Shown: positions 25,909 to 35,479, numbered from the stretch's first letter. The stretch is DNA of 64,000 bases from Ruminococcus sp. AF31-8BH (GCF_003460605.1 NZ_QTVN01000012.1:68263-132262); one strand, 5' to 3'. Made by a program: numbers and translations. The notes: a model not told the origin generated them from the letters alone.

Positions 25909-26880
25909 TTATATTCCAGCATACAGCCATACCAGCATGCGCACGCCCCAGAACAGGATTGCGCCTGCAATACAGGTTGCGTAAAGCAGTCGGTTCGAGC
26001 GGGAAATATCCTCGATTTCCACTGGACGGATAGGGTCTCCTATGGTTGGTTTTTCATATAATTTGCCGAAATAATAGGCGTTTCCCGCAAGCTGCACATC
26101 CAGGGCCCCTGCCATAGCAGCCTCTGTCTGGGCAGAGTTGGGGCTGGCGTGATTCCGGCGATCCCTTCTATAGATTTTCACTGCATTTTTGGTGTCCATT
26201 CCCACAAAAACAGTGGACAGGGCCATAAGCCAGCCGGAAGTCCTGGCCGGAATATAGTTGGCCACATCGTCCAGCTTTGCGGCGCATCTTCCAAAATACA
26301 GGTATTTGTCGTTTTTGTAACCCAGCATGGAATCCATAGTGTTGATTCCCTTGTAAAGAAACATAAGAGGGATTCCACCGATCGCCATATAAAGCATGGG
26401 GGCAATGATTCCATCGGAAGAGTTTTCCGCAACTGTCTCCACTGCGGCTTTTGTCACGCCTTCTTCGGTAAGCGACTGGGTGTCACGGCCTACGATCATG
26501 GAAACTGCGTATCGCGCTTCCTCGATGGTTCCGTTTTTCAGCCGGTCGTACACTTTCATGCTCTCATCCTTTAAGGATTTGGTTGCCAGAAGCTGTCCGC
26601 ACCAGAAGGTTTCCAGCACAAAGCCGACCCAGAAGTTCCATTTATAAAGCAGATGGATGATGCCAAAAGGAACCAGAAATGTGATCAGGCACACAAGGAT
26701 GACTTCCAGGACACCGCCTGCCAGCTCTCCTTTTTCTGATTTTGGAAAAACCTTCCGGATTCCTTTTTCCAGTACGCTGATCAGTTTTCCGATGAGGCAT
26801 ACCGGGTGGTACAGCCATCTTGGATCGCCCATAAGCAGATCCAGAAGAAACCCTGCCGGGAGGGTGAATAATCGTATCAT
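25909..26880 (-). CDS. cbiB: Adenosylcobinamide-phosphate synthase
   Basis: Membrane enzyme that attaches aminopropanol phosphate to adenosylcobyrate. ATG 26880 follows AAGGAG by 8 nt and gives 323 residues. It starts with a hydrophobic segment and AGFLLDLLMGDPRWLYHPV, the CbiB hallmark, then RDTQSLTEEGVTKAAVETVA, ENSSDGIIAPMLYMAIGG and RDRRNHASPNSAQTEAAMAG. Several membrane helices are visible, including one at the C-terminus. Encoded next to cobD, which makes its substrate. Confidence 0.95.
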   Translation of the reverse strand: MIRLFTLPAGFLLDLLMGDPRWLYHPVCLIGKLISVLEKGIRKVFPKSEKGELAGGVLEVILVCLITFLVPFGIIHLLYKWNFWVGFVLETFWCGQLLATKSLKDESMKVYDRLKNGTIEEARYAVSMIVGRDTQSLTEEGVTKAAVETVAENSSDGIIAPMLYMAIGGIPLMFLYKGINTMDSMLGYKNDKYLYFGRCAAKLDDVANYIPARTSGWLMALSTVFVGMDTKNAVKIYRRDRRNHASPNSAQTEAAMAGALDVQLAGNAYYFGKLYEKPTIGDPIRPVEIEDISRSNRLLYATCIAGAILFWGVRMLVWLYAGI

Positions 26881-26994
26881 GTTTGTTGCTCCTTCATTCC
26901 ACCTGTGTTCCAGGCGATATTTTCTGCAAAGTAAGTCCTGCAATTGTTCAAACATTTATGCACGAACTTTCCCTGTTTTCATCTGCTGCATTCT

Positions 26995-28503
26995 TCAATC
27001 ATTGGATCTGCCAGACAAACGATACTCTAAGCATTTCTTTAGGAATGCCTGTGGGATTTTTGGGTTTGCGTAGTAATAAAGATGAGGAAAGCCTGCCAGC
27101 AGGCGGTCTGAGCCGTGTATGCAGTCCCAGCCTCTTTTGCTCTGGGGCTTTGAGGCATGAAAAGCGGTGCCGCAGTTTTCCGAATCAAAATAGTGGAATT
27201 CGTGCGCCGGGCTGCTTCCAAAGTCTGTCTCCCCCAGAACAAGCGGTTCATTTTGAGTTAAAGTAATATAGCCAAATCTTGTAAGCTTTGGCGTGCGCCA
27301 GACTTTGCCGGGAATCACACCTGTCATCTGGTAAAATTTTCCGTCCATGCCTTCCATCTGGTCGTGAAGATACATAAATCCGCCGCACTCTGCAAGACAA
27401 GGCATTCCGCCTTTTATGGCTTCAGCGATTTCCTCACGCATAAACTTATTTTCTTCTAACGCCTGTGTATTCAGCTCCGGATAGCCGCCATAGAGAAGCA
27501 GTCCGTCCAGATTTTCCGGCAGATGAGCATCATGTATCGGGGAAAACGGCACCAACTCTGCCCCCATCGCACGAAGCAAATCTAAGTTGTCCTCATAGAA
27601 AAAACAGAATGCTTCGTCTTTAGCAAGACCAATTCGAAGCTTTTTCGAACTTTTCCATTTTAATACCTCTTTTACAGAAGAGAGGGACGACTGCTTCGTG
27701 TTCTCCGGTGCCGATAGAGCAACAGAATTCTGTGTACATTTTTCTGGCTCTGATGCCATAATCGATGCCCTTGTCTTCTCTTCCTCTAACGGCTCATAAG
27801 AAAGCTCCGGTGCCTCTTTGGCCAGCTGTATAATCGCCTCTATATCCAGACTTCCCTCCAGTACGTCTGCCAGCTTCAGAAGACGCTGCTTCAACTCTGG
27901 AATTTCCTCCGGCAGCACCAGGCCAAGATGGCGGCTTTCGATCACACAATCCTCTACTTTTGGCACATAGCCAAGAGCTTTGATTCCCAGTTCCTCTTCC
28001 ACCAGCTTTTTCATTCTGGGGTAAAGCATAGGGGACATCTGATTGAAGATCACACCCTTTATGCGGCTGTCTTTTTTGTATTCCATAAAACCCTTTATGT
28101 AGGCAGCGAGGGAAACACTCATTCCCTTGCTGTTTACGATCAGAATTACCGGAGTATCCGTAACCCGCGCCAGATCATAGGCGCTTGCCTGTGTGGTGGT
28201 TCCGGCAACTCCATCGTAAAATCCCATGACCCCTTCCATCACCGCCATTTCACAGTCTGCACTGTTTTTGGCAAGAAGAGATCTGGTGATCTCTTCCCCT
28301 GTGAAAAAGGTATCCAGATTCCGGGATTTGGTTCCAATGACCTGGGTGTGGAACATAGGGTCAATATAATCCGGTCCGCATTTAAAAGAGACTGTTTTGA
28401 TTCTCCGGTTTACAAGCACCTGCAGAAGTCCGCAGGTCAGAAGGGTTTTCCCGCTCCCGCTGGCTCCTGCCGCAAGCATAATCCTTGGTATTGTTTTTAG
28501 CAC
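26995..28503 (-). CDS. cbiA: Cobyrinic acid a,c-diamide synthase
   Basis: Amidates the a and c carboxyl groups of cob(II)yrinate. Starts at GTG 28503 (AGGAGG 8 nt upstream) as MLKTIPRIMLAAGASGSGKT. The N-terminal ATPase half has FKCGPDYIDPMFH and EGVMGFYDGV; the C-terminal glutaminase half has PCLAECGGFMYLHDQ and AHEFHYFDSE. Between them, around residues 230-275, is a poorly conserved hydrophilic linker rich in Glu, Ser and Lys, longer than usual. 502 residues. Confidence 0.95.
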   Translation of the reverse strand: MLKTIPRIMLAAGASGSGKTLLTCGLLQVLVNRRIKTVSFKCGPDYIDPMFHTQVIGTKSRNLDTFFTGEEITRSLLAKNSADCEMAVMEGVMGFYDGVAGTTTQASAYDLARVTDTPVILIVNSKGMSVSLAAYIKGFMEYKKDSRIKGVIFNQMSPMLYPRMKKLVEEELGIKALGYVPKVEDCVIESRHLGLVLPEEIPELKQRLLKLADVLEGSLDIEAIIQLAKEAPELSYEPLEEEKTRASIMASEPEKCTQNSVALSAPENTKQSSLSSVKEVLKWKSSKKLRIGLAKDEAFCFFYEDNLDLLRAMGAELVPFSPIHDAHLPENLDGLLLYGGYPELNTQALEENKFMREEIAEAIKGGMPCLAECGGFMYLHDQMEGMDGKFYQMTGVIPGKVWRTPKLTRFGYITLTQNEPLVLGETDFGSSPAHEFHYFDSENCGTAFHASKPQSKRGWDCIHGSDRLLAGFPHLYYYANPKIPQAFLKKCLEYRLSGRSND

Positions 28504-28538
28504 GTCATTGCCCTCCTGCTTACTTCTCATATAAAAAA

Positions 28539-30521
28539 TTACTTTCGCATTTTCGGATTCTGACAGGTAATAATATAAATCGGGTTCTCTCCCATCATCA
28601 GATGGTAGCGGCTGATTTCTTTGGATCTGGAAGCGGCAAGCTGCACTACCTCGCGCTGCTGGAAATCGTACTCTTTCAGCACATCCAAAGCTTCGCTGAT
28701 AGTTTCCAGGGTAATACAGTTGATTACAATCCGCACCTGTGGATTTTTTCCAAGAAGCAGTGCTACGATCTCCTTCAGATTACCGGAAGAGCCTCCGATA
28801 AATGCATGGGTAGGCGCAGGCAGATTCTCAAGTGCCTGAGGTGCCTCTCCCTTTATAATTTCCAGATTGTCCACTGCAAATTTCTGTTTGTTCTCTTCCA
28901 GAAGAGCGGCTGCCTCCTCTTTTTTCTCGATGGCAAACACCTGTCCCTGGTCTGCCCGAAGAGCCATTTCCACAGACACAGAACCAGTTCCCGCGCCAAC
29001 ATCGTAGCAGATGGAATCCTCTGTAAGGCGAAGCTTGGAAAGAGAAACGCTTCGCACTTCTTCCTTTGTCATAGGGGCTTTTCCGCGGATAAATTCCTCG
29101 TCAGGGATTCCATGAGTAGAAAGGGCCGGCTCCGGGTTTTCATGAAAAGCACAGACAACGCTAAGAGGCTGTCCCTCATAGTTTGTCAGCTCTTCTGCTT
29201 TTTTTACAAAAATCTTCTCATCGGGATAGGAAAGATTCTCGCCTACATAGAGAAGAACCTCGCCCATATGATACTTCACAAGCTTCCCTGCCAGCTCTGC
29301 CACTGCAGTGCCGATTCCAAGAATGGAAAATACCTTCTGGTTATGGCGGATCATGGAAATCAGATTGCAATGTTTACCGTGGGCGCTGGTGATCTTCGCG
29401 TCATCCCAGGAAAGCCCGATCTCGGACATGAAGTATACTACAGAAGAAATTCCGCAAATTACCTCCACGTTAGATTCCCTACCGCCAAGTGCCGTCAGCA
29501 GCTTCCTGGCTCCGCTGTAAAATCCCACATCACCGGAAAGAGCGATCACAACCTTCTCATATTCCGGATGATTCCGTATATAATCCGCGATCACATCGCT
29601 GCGGTATTCATATACCACTGCCTGTCCCGGCTCCCGAACGGCATCTGCCATCCGCTTTGCGCCAATAATCAGATCCGCGCTTTTCGCCGCTTTTTTTCCC
29701 TGAACAGTAAGAGTTTCCTGGCTTCCCATGCCGATTCCAAGCAAAGTAATATGAGGCTTCACGGTAAATCCGAAATACTCTGCCAGCATATGCCTGCACT
29801 CTGCCACAGAAAGTCCCTTTTCCTTCAGAGGACGTCCAATAATTACCGGAACAGTTCCGCAGGAAAGGGCCGCATCAATTTTCTCCTGAAAGCCTCCTGC
29901 TTTTCCGGTATCCTTTGTAACCAGATATTTGCAGTCAAACTGGCGCAGCATGGCAGCATTTAATTCCATGGAAAAAGGACCCTGCATGCCGATGAGATGC
30001 TTTCCCTCAAAGCCGTAGCCTTTGCAGGTTTCCATCACAGAGGGCAGGGAAAGGACACGGGCATAAATGCGCTCTCCAGCATCAGAAAGTGCGGTGTATT
30101 TTCCCAGCTCCTTGCTTCCGGTTGTAAGAAGGATATTGCCCTCTGTCCCCTCCAAAAATTCAATGGCAGCCTGGGTATCCGGCACATAAACGGCCTGGTC
30201 CTGATAGGCTCCAGCCTCCCGCAGCACACGCCTGTACTCCAAACCTGTGTTCTGGCAGGCTGTGCGGATATTTTCCGTAACCTCTGCAGCGTAAGGATGG
30301 GTTGCGTCCAGAACCATTTCCGGCTTTTTCTCATTTAGAAGTGCTTCCATTTCCGGCTCTGTCAGGCGACCGGCGTGGATTTTCAGATATTCGTTCTCTT
30401 TTAATGATTTGCTGCCGTAGTCGGTAGCCACGCATGCAAGCACATGGATCTGATGTTCTGCCAGAAAATTACTGATATCACATCCCTCTGTTGTGCCTGC
30501 AAATACAATGATTTCAGACAT
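28539..30521 (-). CDS. cbiJET: CbiJ-CbiE-CbiT trifunctional fusion
   Basis: A 660-residue protein with three domains. Residues 1-about 253: cobalt-precorrin-6A reductase (IIVFAGTTEG, VLDATHPYAAEVTENI, LTTGSKEL). About 257-460: CbiE C5-methyltransferase (ITLLGIGMGSQETLTVQG, VVIALSGDVGFYSGA). About 470-660: CbiT C15-methyltransferase/decarboxylase (GIPDEEFIRGKAPMTKEEVR, ICYDVGAGTGSVSVE, AFIGGSSGNLKEI). CbiE-CbiT joins (CobL) are common; adding the reductase at the N-terminus puts the steps from precorrin-6A to precorrin-8 on one chain. Start overlaps the cbiH stop by 8 bp. Confidence 0.95.
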   Translation of the reverse strand: MSEIIVFAGTTEGCDISNFLAEHQIHVLACVATDYGSKSLKENEYLKIHAGRLTEPEMEALLNEKKPEMVLDATHPYAAEVTENIRTACQNTGLEYRRVLREAGAYQDQAVYVPDTQAAIEFLEGTEGNILLTTGSKELGKYTALSDAGERIYARVLSLPSVMETCKGYGFEGKHLIGMQGPFSMELNAAMLRQFDCKYLVTKDTGKAGGFQEKIDAALSCGTVPVIIGRPLKEKGLSVAECRHMLAEYFGFTVKPHITLLGIGMGSQETLTVQGKKAAKSADLIIGAKRMADAVREPGQAVVYEYRSDVIADYIRNHPEYEKVVIALSGDVGFYSGARKLLTALGGRESNVEVICGISSVVYFMSEIGLSWDDAKITSAHGKHCNLISMIRHNQKVFSILGIGTAVAELAGKLVKYHMGEVLLYVGENLSYPDEKIFVKKAEELTNYEGQPLSVVCAFHENPEPALSTHGIPDEEFIRGKAPMTKEEVRSVSLSKLRLTEDSICYDVGAGTGSVSVEMALRADQGQVFAIEKKEEAAALLEENKQKFAVDNLEIIKGEAPQALENLPAPTHAFIGGSSGNLKEIVALLLGKNPQVRIVINCITLETISEALDVLKEYDFQQREVVQLAASRSKEISRYHLMMGENPIYIITCQNPKMRK

Positions 30522-31254
30522 CCCTGTATCCTCTTGGAGTAACCATTTTGCCTTTGATGTTGCGAGTCTGGGAATTGCCGATGAATACGGTAGTGAACAT
30601 GTCTACCTGAGTATCCTTCAGTTCGTCCAGGGTCATGATCTGGGAAGATTCCCCTTCTCTTCCAATATTTTTCACAATGCCGCATACAGTATCCAGGGAC
30701 TTGTGCTGCAGCATCAGCTCGCATGCTTTTTTCAGATAGTCGTGTCTCTTATGGCTGGACGGGTTGTAAAGGCAGATCACAAAATCCGCCTCCGATGCCA
30801 GAAGAAGGCGTTTTTCAATTTTTTCCCATGGGGTAAGAAGGTCGCTTAAGCTTATCAGGCAGAAATCGTGGATCAAAGGTGCGCCAAGGACTGCTGCGCC
30901 GCCTGTAGCTGCAGTAACGCCTGCTACTACCTCGATATCAACATCCGGATAATTGGCTCCTACCTCGTACATCAGGCCAGCCATTCCGTATACGCCTGCA
31001 TCTCCGCTGCAGATCATGGAAACGGTCTGTCCATTCATTGCCTCGTCAAAGGCCATGACACAGCGGTCTACCTCTTTTCTCATAGGAGTGGTAAGGAAGG
31101 ATTTGCCCGCAAAATGATCCTTTACCAGATCAATATATACGGTGTAGCCCACGATCACATCACTTTTTTCAAGGGCTGCCACTGCTGCTCCTGTCATTCC
31201 CTCATAGGAGCCGGGGCCAATGCCCACTACGTAAATTTTCTTCTCTTTATTCAA
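30514..31254 (-). CDS. cbiH: Cobalt-factor III (precorrin-3B) C17-methyltransferase
   Basis: SAM-dependent C17 methylation with ring contraction. The best start is TTG 31254, preceded by GGAGG at 7 nt, giving 246 residues that begin MNKEKKIYVVGIGPGS. It has the methyltransferase motifs SMICSGDAGVYGMAGLMYE and VVAGVTAATGGAAVLGAPL, and FVICLYNPSSHKRHDYL. It overlaps the end of cbiG by 8 bp and cbiJET by 8 bp, implying coupled translation. Confidence 0.95.
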   Translation of the reverse strand: MNKEKKIYVVGIGPGSYEGMTGAAVAALEKSDVIVGYTVYIDLVKDHFAGKSFLTTPMRKEVDRCVMAFDEAMNGQTVSMICSGDAGVYGMAGLMYEVGANYPDVDIEVVAGVTAATGGAAVLGAPLIHDFCLISLSDLLTPWEKIEKRLLLASEADFVICLYNPSSHKRHDYLKKACELMLQHKSLDTVCGIVKNIGREGESSQIMTLDELKDTQVDMFTTVFIGNSQTRNIKGKMVTPRGYRDV

Positions 31255-32515
31255 AATGTATCCTCCAATCTGCAAGGACAAGGGCGGCTGTCACGCCGTC
31301 TGCTGCCTGTTTTCTCTGGATCAGGCGGCAATGTTCCCCACCTCGCCTGGTACCTGGTTTTGTCTGGTTTCGTTCTGGAATCCTACCGGTATTCAAACAG
31401 ATTCTATCCTGCGCCGCCTTTAATGCGCTTCTCTCGCACACGTTGTCAACGCCTACCGTCCTGCTCACAAAGGAAGAGGCTGTAAATTCCCCCTTCACAG
31501 CAAGAAGCTCTTCACTGGAAAAAGTCTCAAATGGGATTCCCATTTTTTCTGCCAGGGCCAGAAGTCCTGGTTCTTCTTTTTTGATATCAATACTGGCAAG
31601 ACAGGCCACGGCCTGGGGATAAATCTGATTTTCCTCAAGGCAGGTAAACGCGGCCTTTTCCACTGCCTGCGCTTCTTTATTTTTGCGGCAGCCCATTCCC
31701 AGAGCCACGGCCTGGGGTACTACATGAGTAGTGGAAAGAAATGGGGTACAGTTTTTATGTATGGTGACGGCAATTCCTACCTTAGGAAACAGATCAGATG
31801 CCGATTCTAGCTTTGCTTCCATCGCTGCCAAATCTGTTTCAGAACTAATTTCATTCCTTGTCTCTGGTTCCTGTTTTCCCGATTTTATCTGGTTATCATT
31901 CTGGACATTGGTTCCGGGTTCATTTTCTGAAATCCAGTTTTCATCCCTAAGTCCGCAGCAATTCACCAGCCCATCCGGCAATTCGCCTTCCCATGGAAAT
32001 TCACTGTAAAATCCTACTTTCTCCCCTGCAAGCAAAGTTGCTGACACTTCTTTGGCTTCTTTCATACGGAAAATATGGCAGTTGTTTTTCTTTGCAAAAA
32101 CATCTACGGCAAATTTCCCTTCCAGATCCGTGGCAGTGGTCACAATAGGAACTGCATGCAAAGCCTCTGCCGCCTGCAATGCCAGCTCATTAGCACCTCC
32201 AAGATGTCCGGATAACAGGGAAATCACAAATTTCCCGCATTCGTCTGTCACCAGGACCGCCGGGTCCGTTTTTTTGCTGGCTACATAGGGGGCAATACTG
32301 CGCACTGCAATTCCTGTGGCTCCAATGAAAATAATTCCATCCGCACTCTCAAACTGCTTTCCTGCCCATTCCTTTGTACTCTCTTTTATGGACTCCGGAA
32401 TGTACTTGCTCTTCGTATACAGGGAAACTGCATGCTCCTGTTCTTCCAGTGCTTTTTTCAGTTTTTCTCCGGTCTGCTGCCCGGTCAGGGTGAAACATAT
32501 TATGGAAATCTTCAT
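31247..32515 (-). CDS. cbiG: Cobalt-precorrin-5A hydrolase
   Basis: Opens the lactone ring of cobalt-precorrin-5A, releasing acetaldehyde. The 422 residues have the N-terminal IIFIGATGIAVRSIAPYV and LLSGHLGGANELA, a variable hydrophilic middle (about 205-240), and the C-terminal ALGMGCRKNKEAQAVEKA and SRTVGVDNVCERSALKAA. Near the C-terminus about 25 residues rich in Arg, Thr and Gly (PERNQTKPGTRRGGEHC) separate the Cys-Glu motif from the final strand, longer than typical. 10 bp after cbiF. Confidence 0.95.
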   Translation of the reverse strand: MKISIICFTLTGQQTGEKLKKALEEQEHAVSLYTKSKYIPESIKESTKEWAGKQFESADGIIFIGATGIAVRSIAPYVASKKTDPAVLVTDECGKFVISLLSGHLGGANELALQAAEALHAVPIVTTATDLEGKFAVDVFAKKNNCHIFRMKEAKEVSATLLAGEKVGFYSEFPWEGELPDGLVNCCGLRDENWISENEPGTNVQNDNQIKSGKQEPETRNEISSETDLAAMEAKLESASDLFPKVGIAVTIHKNCTPFLSTTHVVPQAVALGMGCRKNKEAQAVEKAAFTCLEENQIYPQAVACLASIDIKKEEPGLLALAEKMGIPFETFSSEELLAVKGEFTASSFVSRTVGVDNVCERSALKAAQDRICLNTGRIPERNQTKPGTRRGGEHCRLIQRKQAADGVTAALVLADWRIHFE

Positions 32516-32525
32516 CTTATTTCAA

Positions 32526-33284
32526 TTACTTTGTTGCTTCACGGAACTCTGTTGTAAATCCCGGGTCATAGAGCTTAGAACGGTCATAGTGTGCTGCATT
32601 TACGCAGTCACCGATGATCATAAGGGCTGTCTTTGTAATGTTGTTTTCTTTGGCAGTCTGAGCCAGAGTGCCTACTGTGCACACAAATTTTTTCTCATCC
32701 TCCCAGGTTGCCTTGTAAACAATGGCTGCCGGAGTGTCTGCTGTGTAGCCGCCCTCGATCAGTCTTCTGCTCAGTTCCTCCAGCATTCCTGTGCTGAGAA
32801 AAACAACCATAGTTGCCTGATGAGCGGCAAAGGACTGGATACTCTCCTTGGGCGGAACCGGAGTTCTGCCTTCCATACGGGTGATGATTACGCTCTGGGA
32901 AATGTCCGGCAAAGTATATTCCAGATTCAGTGCGCTTGCTGCGCCGCAGAATGCACTGACGCCAGGACAGTAATCATAAGCGATTCCCTTTTCATCCAGA
33001 ACATCCATCTGTTCCCGGATAGCACCGTAAATACAAGGATCTCCTGTGTGAAGTCTTACTGTTGTCTTGCCTGCAGCCTCTGCTTTTTCCATTACGGAAA
33101 GTACTTCTTCCAGGGTCATTTTGGCACTGTTGTAAATAGTGCAGATGTCCTTGGTGCACTCAAGAAGCTTGGGATTTACCAGGGATCCGGCATAGATTAC
33201 CACATCTGCTTCCTCTAAGTATTTTTTTCCTCTTACTGTGATCAGGTCCGGGGCACCGGAACCTGCTCCTACGAAATGAATCAT
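32526..33284 (-). CDS. cbiF: Cobalt-precorrin-4 C11-methyltransferase
   Basis: SAM-dependent methylation at C11. The 252-residue protein begins MIHFVGAGSGAPDLITVRG and shows VRLHTGDPCIYGAIREQM, YDYCPGVSAFCGAASAL and ITRMEGRTPVP, typical of CbiF/CobM. Its ATG overlaps the cbiL stop by 4 bp (ATGA). Confidence 0.97.
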   Translation of the reverse strand: MIHFVGAGSGAPDLITVRGKKYLEEADVVIYAGSLVNPKLLECTKDICTIYNSAKMTLEEVLSVMEKAEAAGKTTVRLHTGDPCIYGAIREQMDVLDEKGIAYDYCPGVSAFCGAASALNLEYTLPDISQSVIITRMEGRTPVPPKESIQSFAAHQATMVVFLSTGMLEELSRRLIEGGYTADTPAAIVYKATWEDEKKFVCTVGTLAQTAKENNITKTALMIIGDCVNAAHYDRSKLYDPGFTTEFREATK

Positions 33285-33973
33285 GGCTTTTTCTCCTCTT
33301 TTACAATAATTAATGAATAGTATCCTGCATCCTCTGGGATTTCATCTACTGTTCTGTATATTTGCTCATCCGGCATACCGCAGTTCTGGATCATCATGGC
33401 TTCGCTGCCGGATGCTTTGATCTGCTCTTTCACTGTTTTCATCTGTTTTCCGGTTTTCATCAGCACCTTGGTGCCGGGAAGCTTCAGTGCCTCTTCAATC
33501 TGATAAGAAGCCGGGATCACGTGAAGCTGCTGGGCTTTTTCTACCAGGCCCTGGTTAAATCTGGCACTTACCGCGCAAAATGAAGTGATGCCGCTTACGA
33601 TTTCTGTGTCGTATCCCATCTGTGCCACACGTTTGTGCACATAAAGGTAGGTGGAATAGACGGTGGGATCTCCAAGGGTCAAAAATACCACATTTTTGCC
33701 CTGATCCAGCTGGTCTGCGATGATTCTGGTGCCTTCGTCATGAACCTGCTTCAACTGTTCTTTGTCCTTGGTCATGGGCATGGGAAGGGATATCATCTGC
33801 TTGGTATCGATTTCCGGGTATGCGCCCTTCATGATCTTGTAGGCTACGGATTCCCTGGGATTTTCCCCTGGGAACGCCAGTATGTCTGCTTCTTTTGTAA
33901 GTCGTAAGGCTTTGAGTGTAACAAGTTCCGGATCTCCCGGACCTACACCTACGCCGTATAATTTTCCTGTCAT
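33281..33973 (-). CDS. cbiL: Cobalt-precorrin-2 C20-methyltransferase
   Basis: SAM-dependent methylation at C20, the first methylation after cobalt insertion. 230 residues with GKLYGVGVGPGDPELVTLKA, VVFLTLGDPTVYSTYLYV and IVSGITSFCAVSARFNQGLV. It lies 71 bp after cbiD; this gap holds a small inverted repeat (GTAACTG/CAGTTAC, about 33992-34017) that could modulate transcript stability. Confidence 0.96.
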   Translation of the reverse strand: MTGKLYGVGVGPGDPELVTLKALRLTKEADILAFPGENPRESVAYKIMKGAYPEIDTKQMISLPMPMTKDKEQLKQVHDEGTRIIADQLDQGKNVVFLTLGDPTVYSTYLYVHKRVAQMGYDTEIVSGITSFCAVSARFNQGLVEKAQQLHVIPASYQIEEALKLPGTKVLMKTGKQMKTVKEQIKASGSEAMMIQNCGMPDEQIYRTVDEIPEDAGYYSLIIVKEEKKP

Positions 33974-34044
33974 TTACTTCTCTTTCCCGTAACTGCAAAA
34001 TTCCTGATTGCCAGTTACGTTTCTTTTATTTTCTGCTTCCTGCA

Positions 34045-35217
34045 TTATTTTTTCTGCAGCTCTATGTCCTGTTTCTTGATTTCTTCGATCAACTCTTTTG
34101 CATCTTTCGTCTGGCCAAGATAGCCGTATACATTGTTAAATACCACTGCCCCAAGCTTGATCTGTTCATAGGAACGGTGGTCCAGATAAAACTGGATTTT
34201 TTTCATGATTTCTTCCATTGTGGGCTGCAAAAGCTGCTTCTCATGAAGAACGTCCAGGGCTTCATCTGTTGTATTGCAGTTTAAAACCGCTCTTGCGGTG
34301 TCGCCGTCAGCTCCTGCACGAAGGGCATTGGAAGCCAGTACTTCCATACGGGCATCTGCACTATGGGAATGGGTGTTCATGATCCCGGCTGCCACTTTTA
34401 CAAATTTGCCGATATGAGCCACAAAAAGGATGCCTTTTACCCCCATGTCTACTGCCATATCAATGGTCTCGCCTACGTAGTTGCTGCACTTGATATTCCG
34501 CTCAAAGGGCAATGTCATATGCTCTCTTAAATAGTCTGCGCCATAGTTGCCCGGAGTGGCAAGAATGTACTGCTCGCCCTGGACGAAATGCTGCTTCATT
34601 TCTACGTGGATGCTCTCCACCAGCGCTTTTTCACTCATGGGCTCCACAATTCCGGAGGTTCCCAAAATGGAAATTCCGCCTGTAATTCCAAGCCTCGGAT
34701 TAAAAGTTTTCTTGCCGATTTCCACGCCCTCGGGCACAGAGATCACCACCTTCAGCCCGCCCTCATAGTCGTAAGACACAGCAGCTTCCTCTGCTTCACG
34801 AAGAATCATGGCCCGGGGAACTGGGTTGATTGCCGCCTCTCCTACCTGCTGGGAAAGTCCCGGTCTTGTCACGCGGCCAACACCGATTCCGCCGTCTATC
34901 TGGATTCCTGGTTCTTTTGTCTTTGATACGGTGGCGTATACCAGGATCCCATTGGTGGTGTCCGGGTCATCCCCTGCGTCTTTTTTGACAGCGCAGGTGA
35001 CCTGGTTTTCTTCGATCTGAATGTGGTGGAGTTCCAGATCCAGGAGAATTCCTTTGGGCGTCATAAGAGGAACGCTGTCCAGCTTCTTTTTCCCAAGGAG
35101 CATCAGCGCTGCGCCTTTGCAGGCAGCTGCCGCGCAGGAGCCTGTGGTGTAGCCGAAGCGCATTTTCTTCTGTCCGCGGATCACGTAGTACTCTTCCAGA
35201 CCGGTTTTGTGTGCCAT
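34045..35217 (-). CDS. cbiD: Cobalt-precorrin-5B C1-methyltransferase
   Basis: Methylates C1 of cobalt-precorrin-5B in the anaerobic route. 390 residues, with MRFGYTTGSCAAAACKGAAL near the N-terminus, AVKKDAGDDPDTTNGILV, GGIGVGRVTRPGLS and PRLGITGGISILGTSG. CbiD has no counterpart in the aerobic pathway, so its presence with CbiG and CbiK fixes the pathway type. First gene of the operon; GGAGG lies 9 nt before ATG 35217. Confidence 0.97.
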   Translation of the reverse strand: MAHKTGLEEYYVIRGQKKMRFGYTTGSCAAAACKGAALMLLGKKKLDSVPLMTPKGILLDLELHHIQIEENQVTCAVKKDAGDDPDTTNGILVYATVSKTKEPGIQIDGGIGVGRVTRPGLSQQVGEAAINPVPRAMILREAEEAAVSYDYEGGLKVVISVPEGVEIGKKTFNPRLGITGGISILGTSGIVEPMSEKALVESIHVEMKQHFVQGEQYILATPGNYGADYLREHMTLPFERNIKCSNYVGETIDMAVDMGVKGILFVAHIGKFVKVAAGIMNTHSHSADARMEVLASNALRAGADGDTARAVLNCNTTDEALDVLHEKQLLQPTMEEIMKKIQFYLDHRSYEQIKLGAVVFNNVYGYLGQTKDAKELIEEIKKQDIELQKK

Positions 35218-35306
35218 ATCCTTTGCCTCCGTAGGTATAAAAGTAAATTTTTCAGCTATTGGCTGGGATTTTTAATGGAAACCATTTTCCGCAGCCAGGC
35301 TTACAC

Positions 35307-35341
35307 AAAAAAAGCTCTGTCGTAACGTGACAACAAAGCTT
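35307..35341 (-). terminator. Intrinsic terminator in the cobalamin operon leader
   Basis: On the minus strand AAGCTTTGTTGT pairs with ACGACAGAGCTT (12 bp, two G-U) and is followed by seven Ts. It lies between the riboswitch and cbiD and is the likely expression platform: ligand binding would favour this terminator. Confidence 0.8.
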
Positions 35342-35359
35342 CTTTTCCCAGAATGATCC

Positions 35360-35470
35360 CGGTTGCCGCAGGAAATCCTGTTCCTGAAAAAGCATCCAGT
35401 ATCTGACTGTACAGTAACGGACTTGTGCAGGAGTTCCACCTGCTTCCTGAAAATACTTTTCCCTGTTTTT
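35360..35470 (-). ncRNA. Cobalamin riboswitch
   Basis: In the minus-strand leader of cbiD the conserved core is readable: GCAGGTGGAACTCCTGC, then AAGTCCGTTACTGT, then AGTCAGATAC, in the order and spacing of the cobalamin riboswitch (B12 box region). The flanks can form outer helices, and an intrinsic terminator follows. Edges are approximate. Position directly before an eleven-gene cobalamin operon supports the call. Confidence 0.8.
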
Positions 35471-35479
35471 ATCCGTTAC

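Noticed and set aside
28485..29963. 492-codon plus-strand frame opposite cbiJET
   Set aside because: Antisense shadow of the CbiJET fusion; composition implausible and no promoter or ribosome site.
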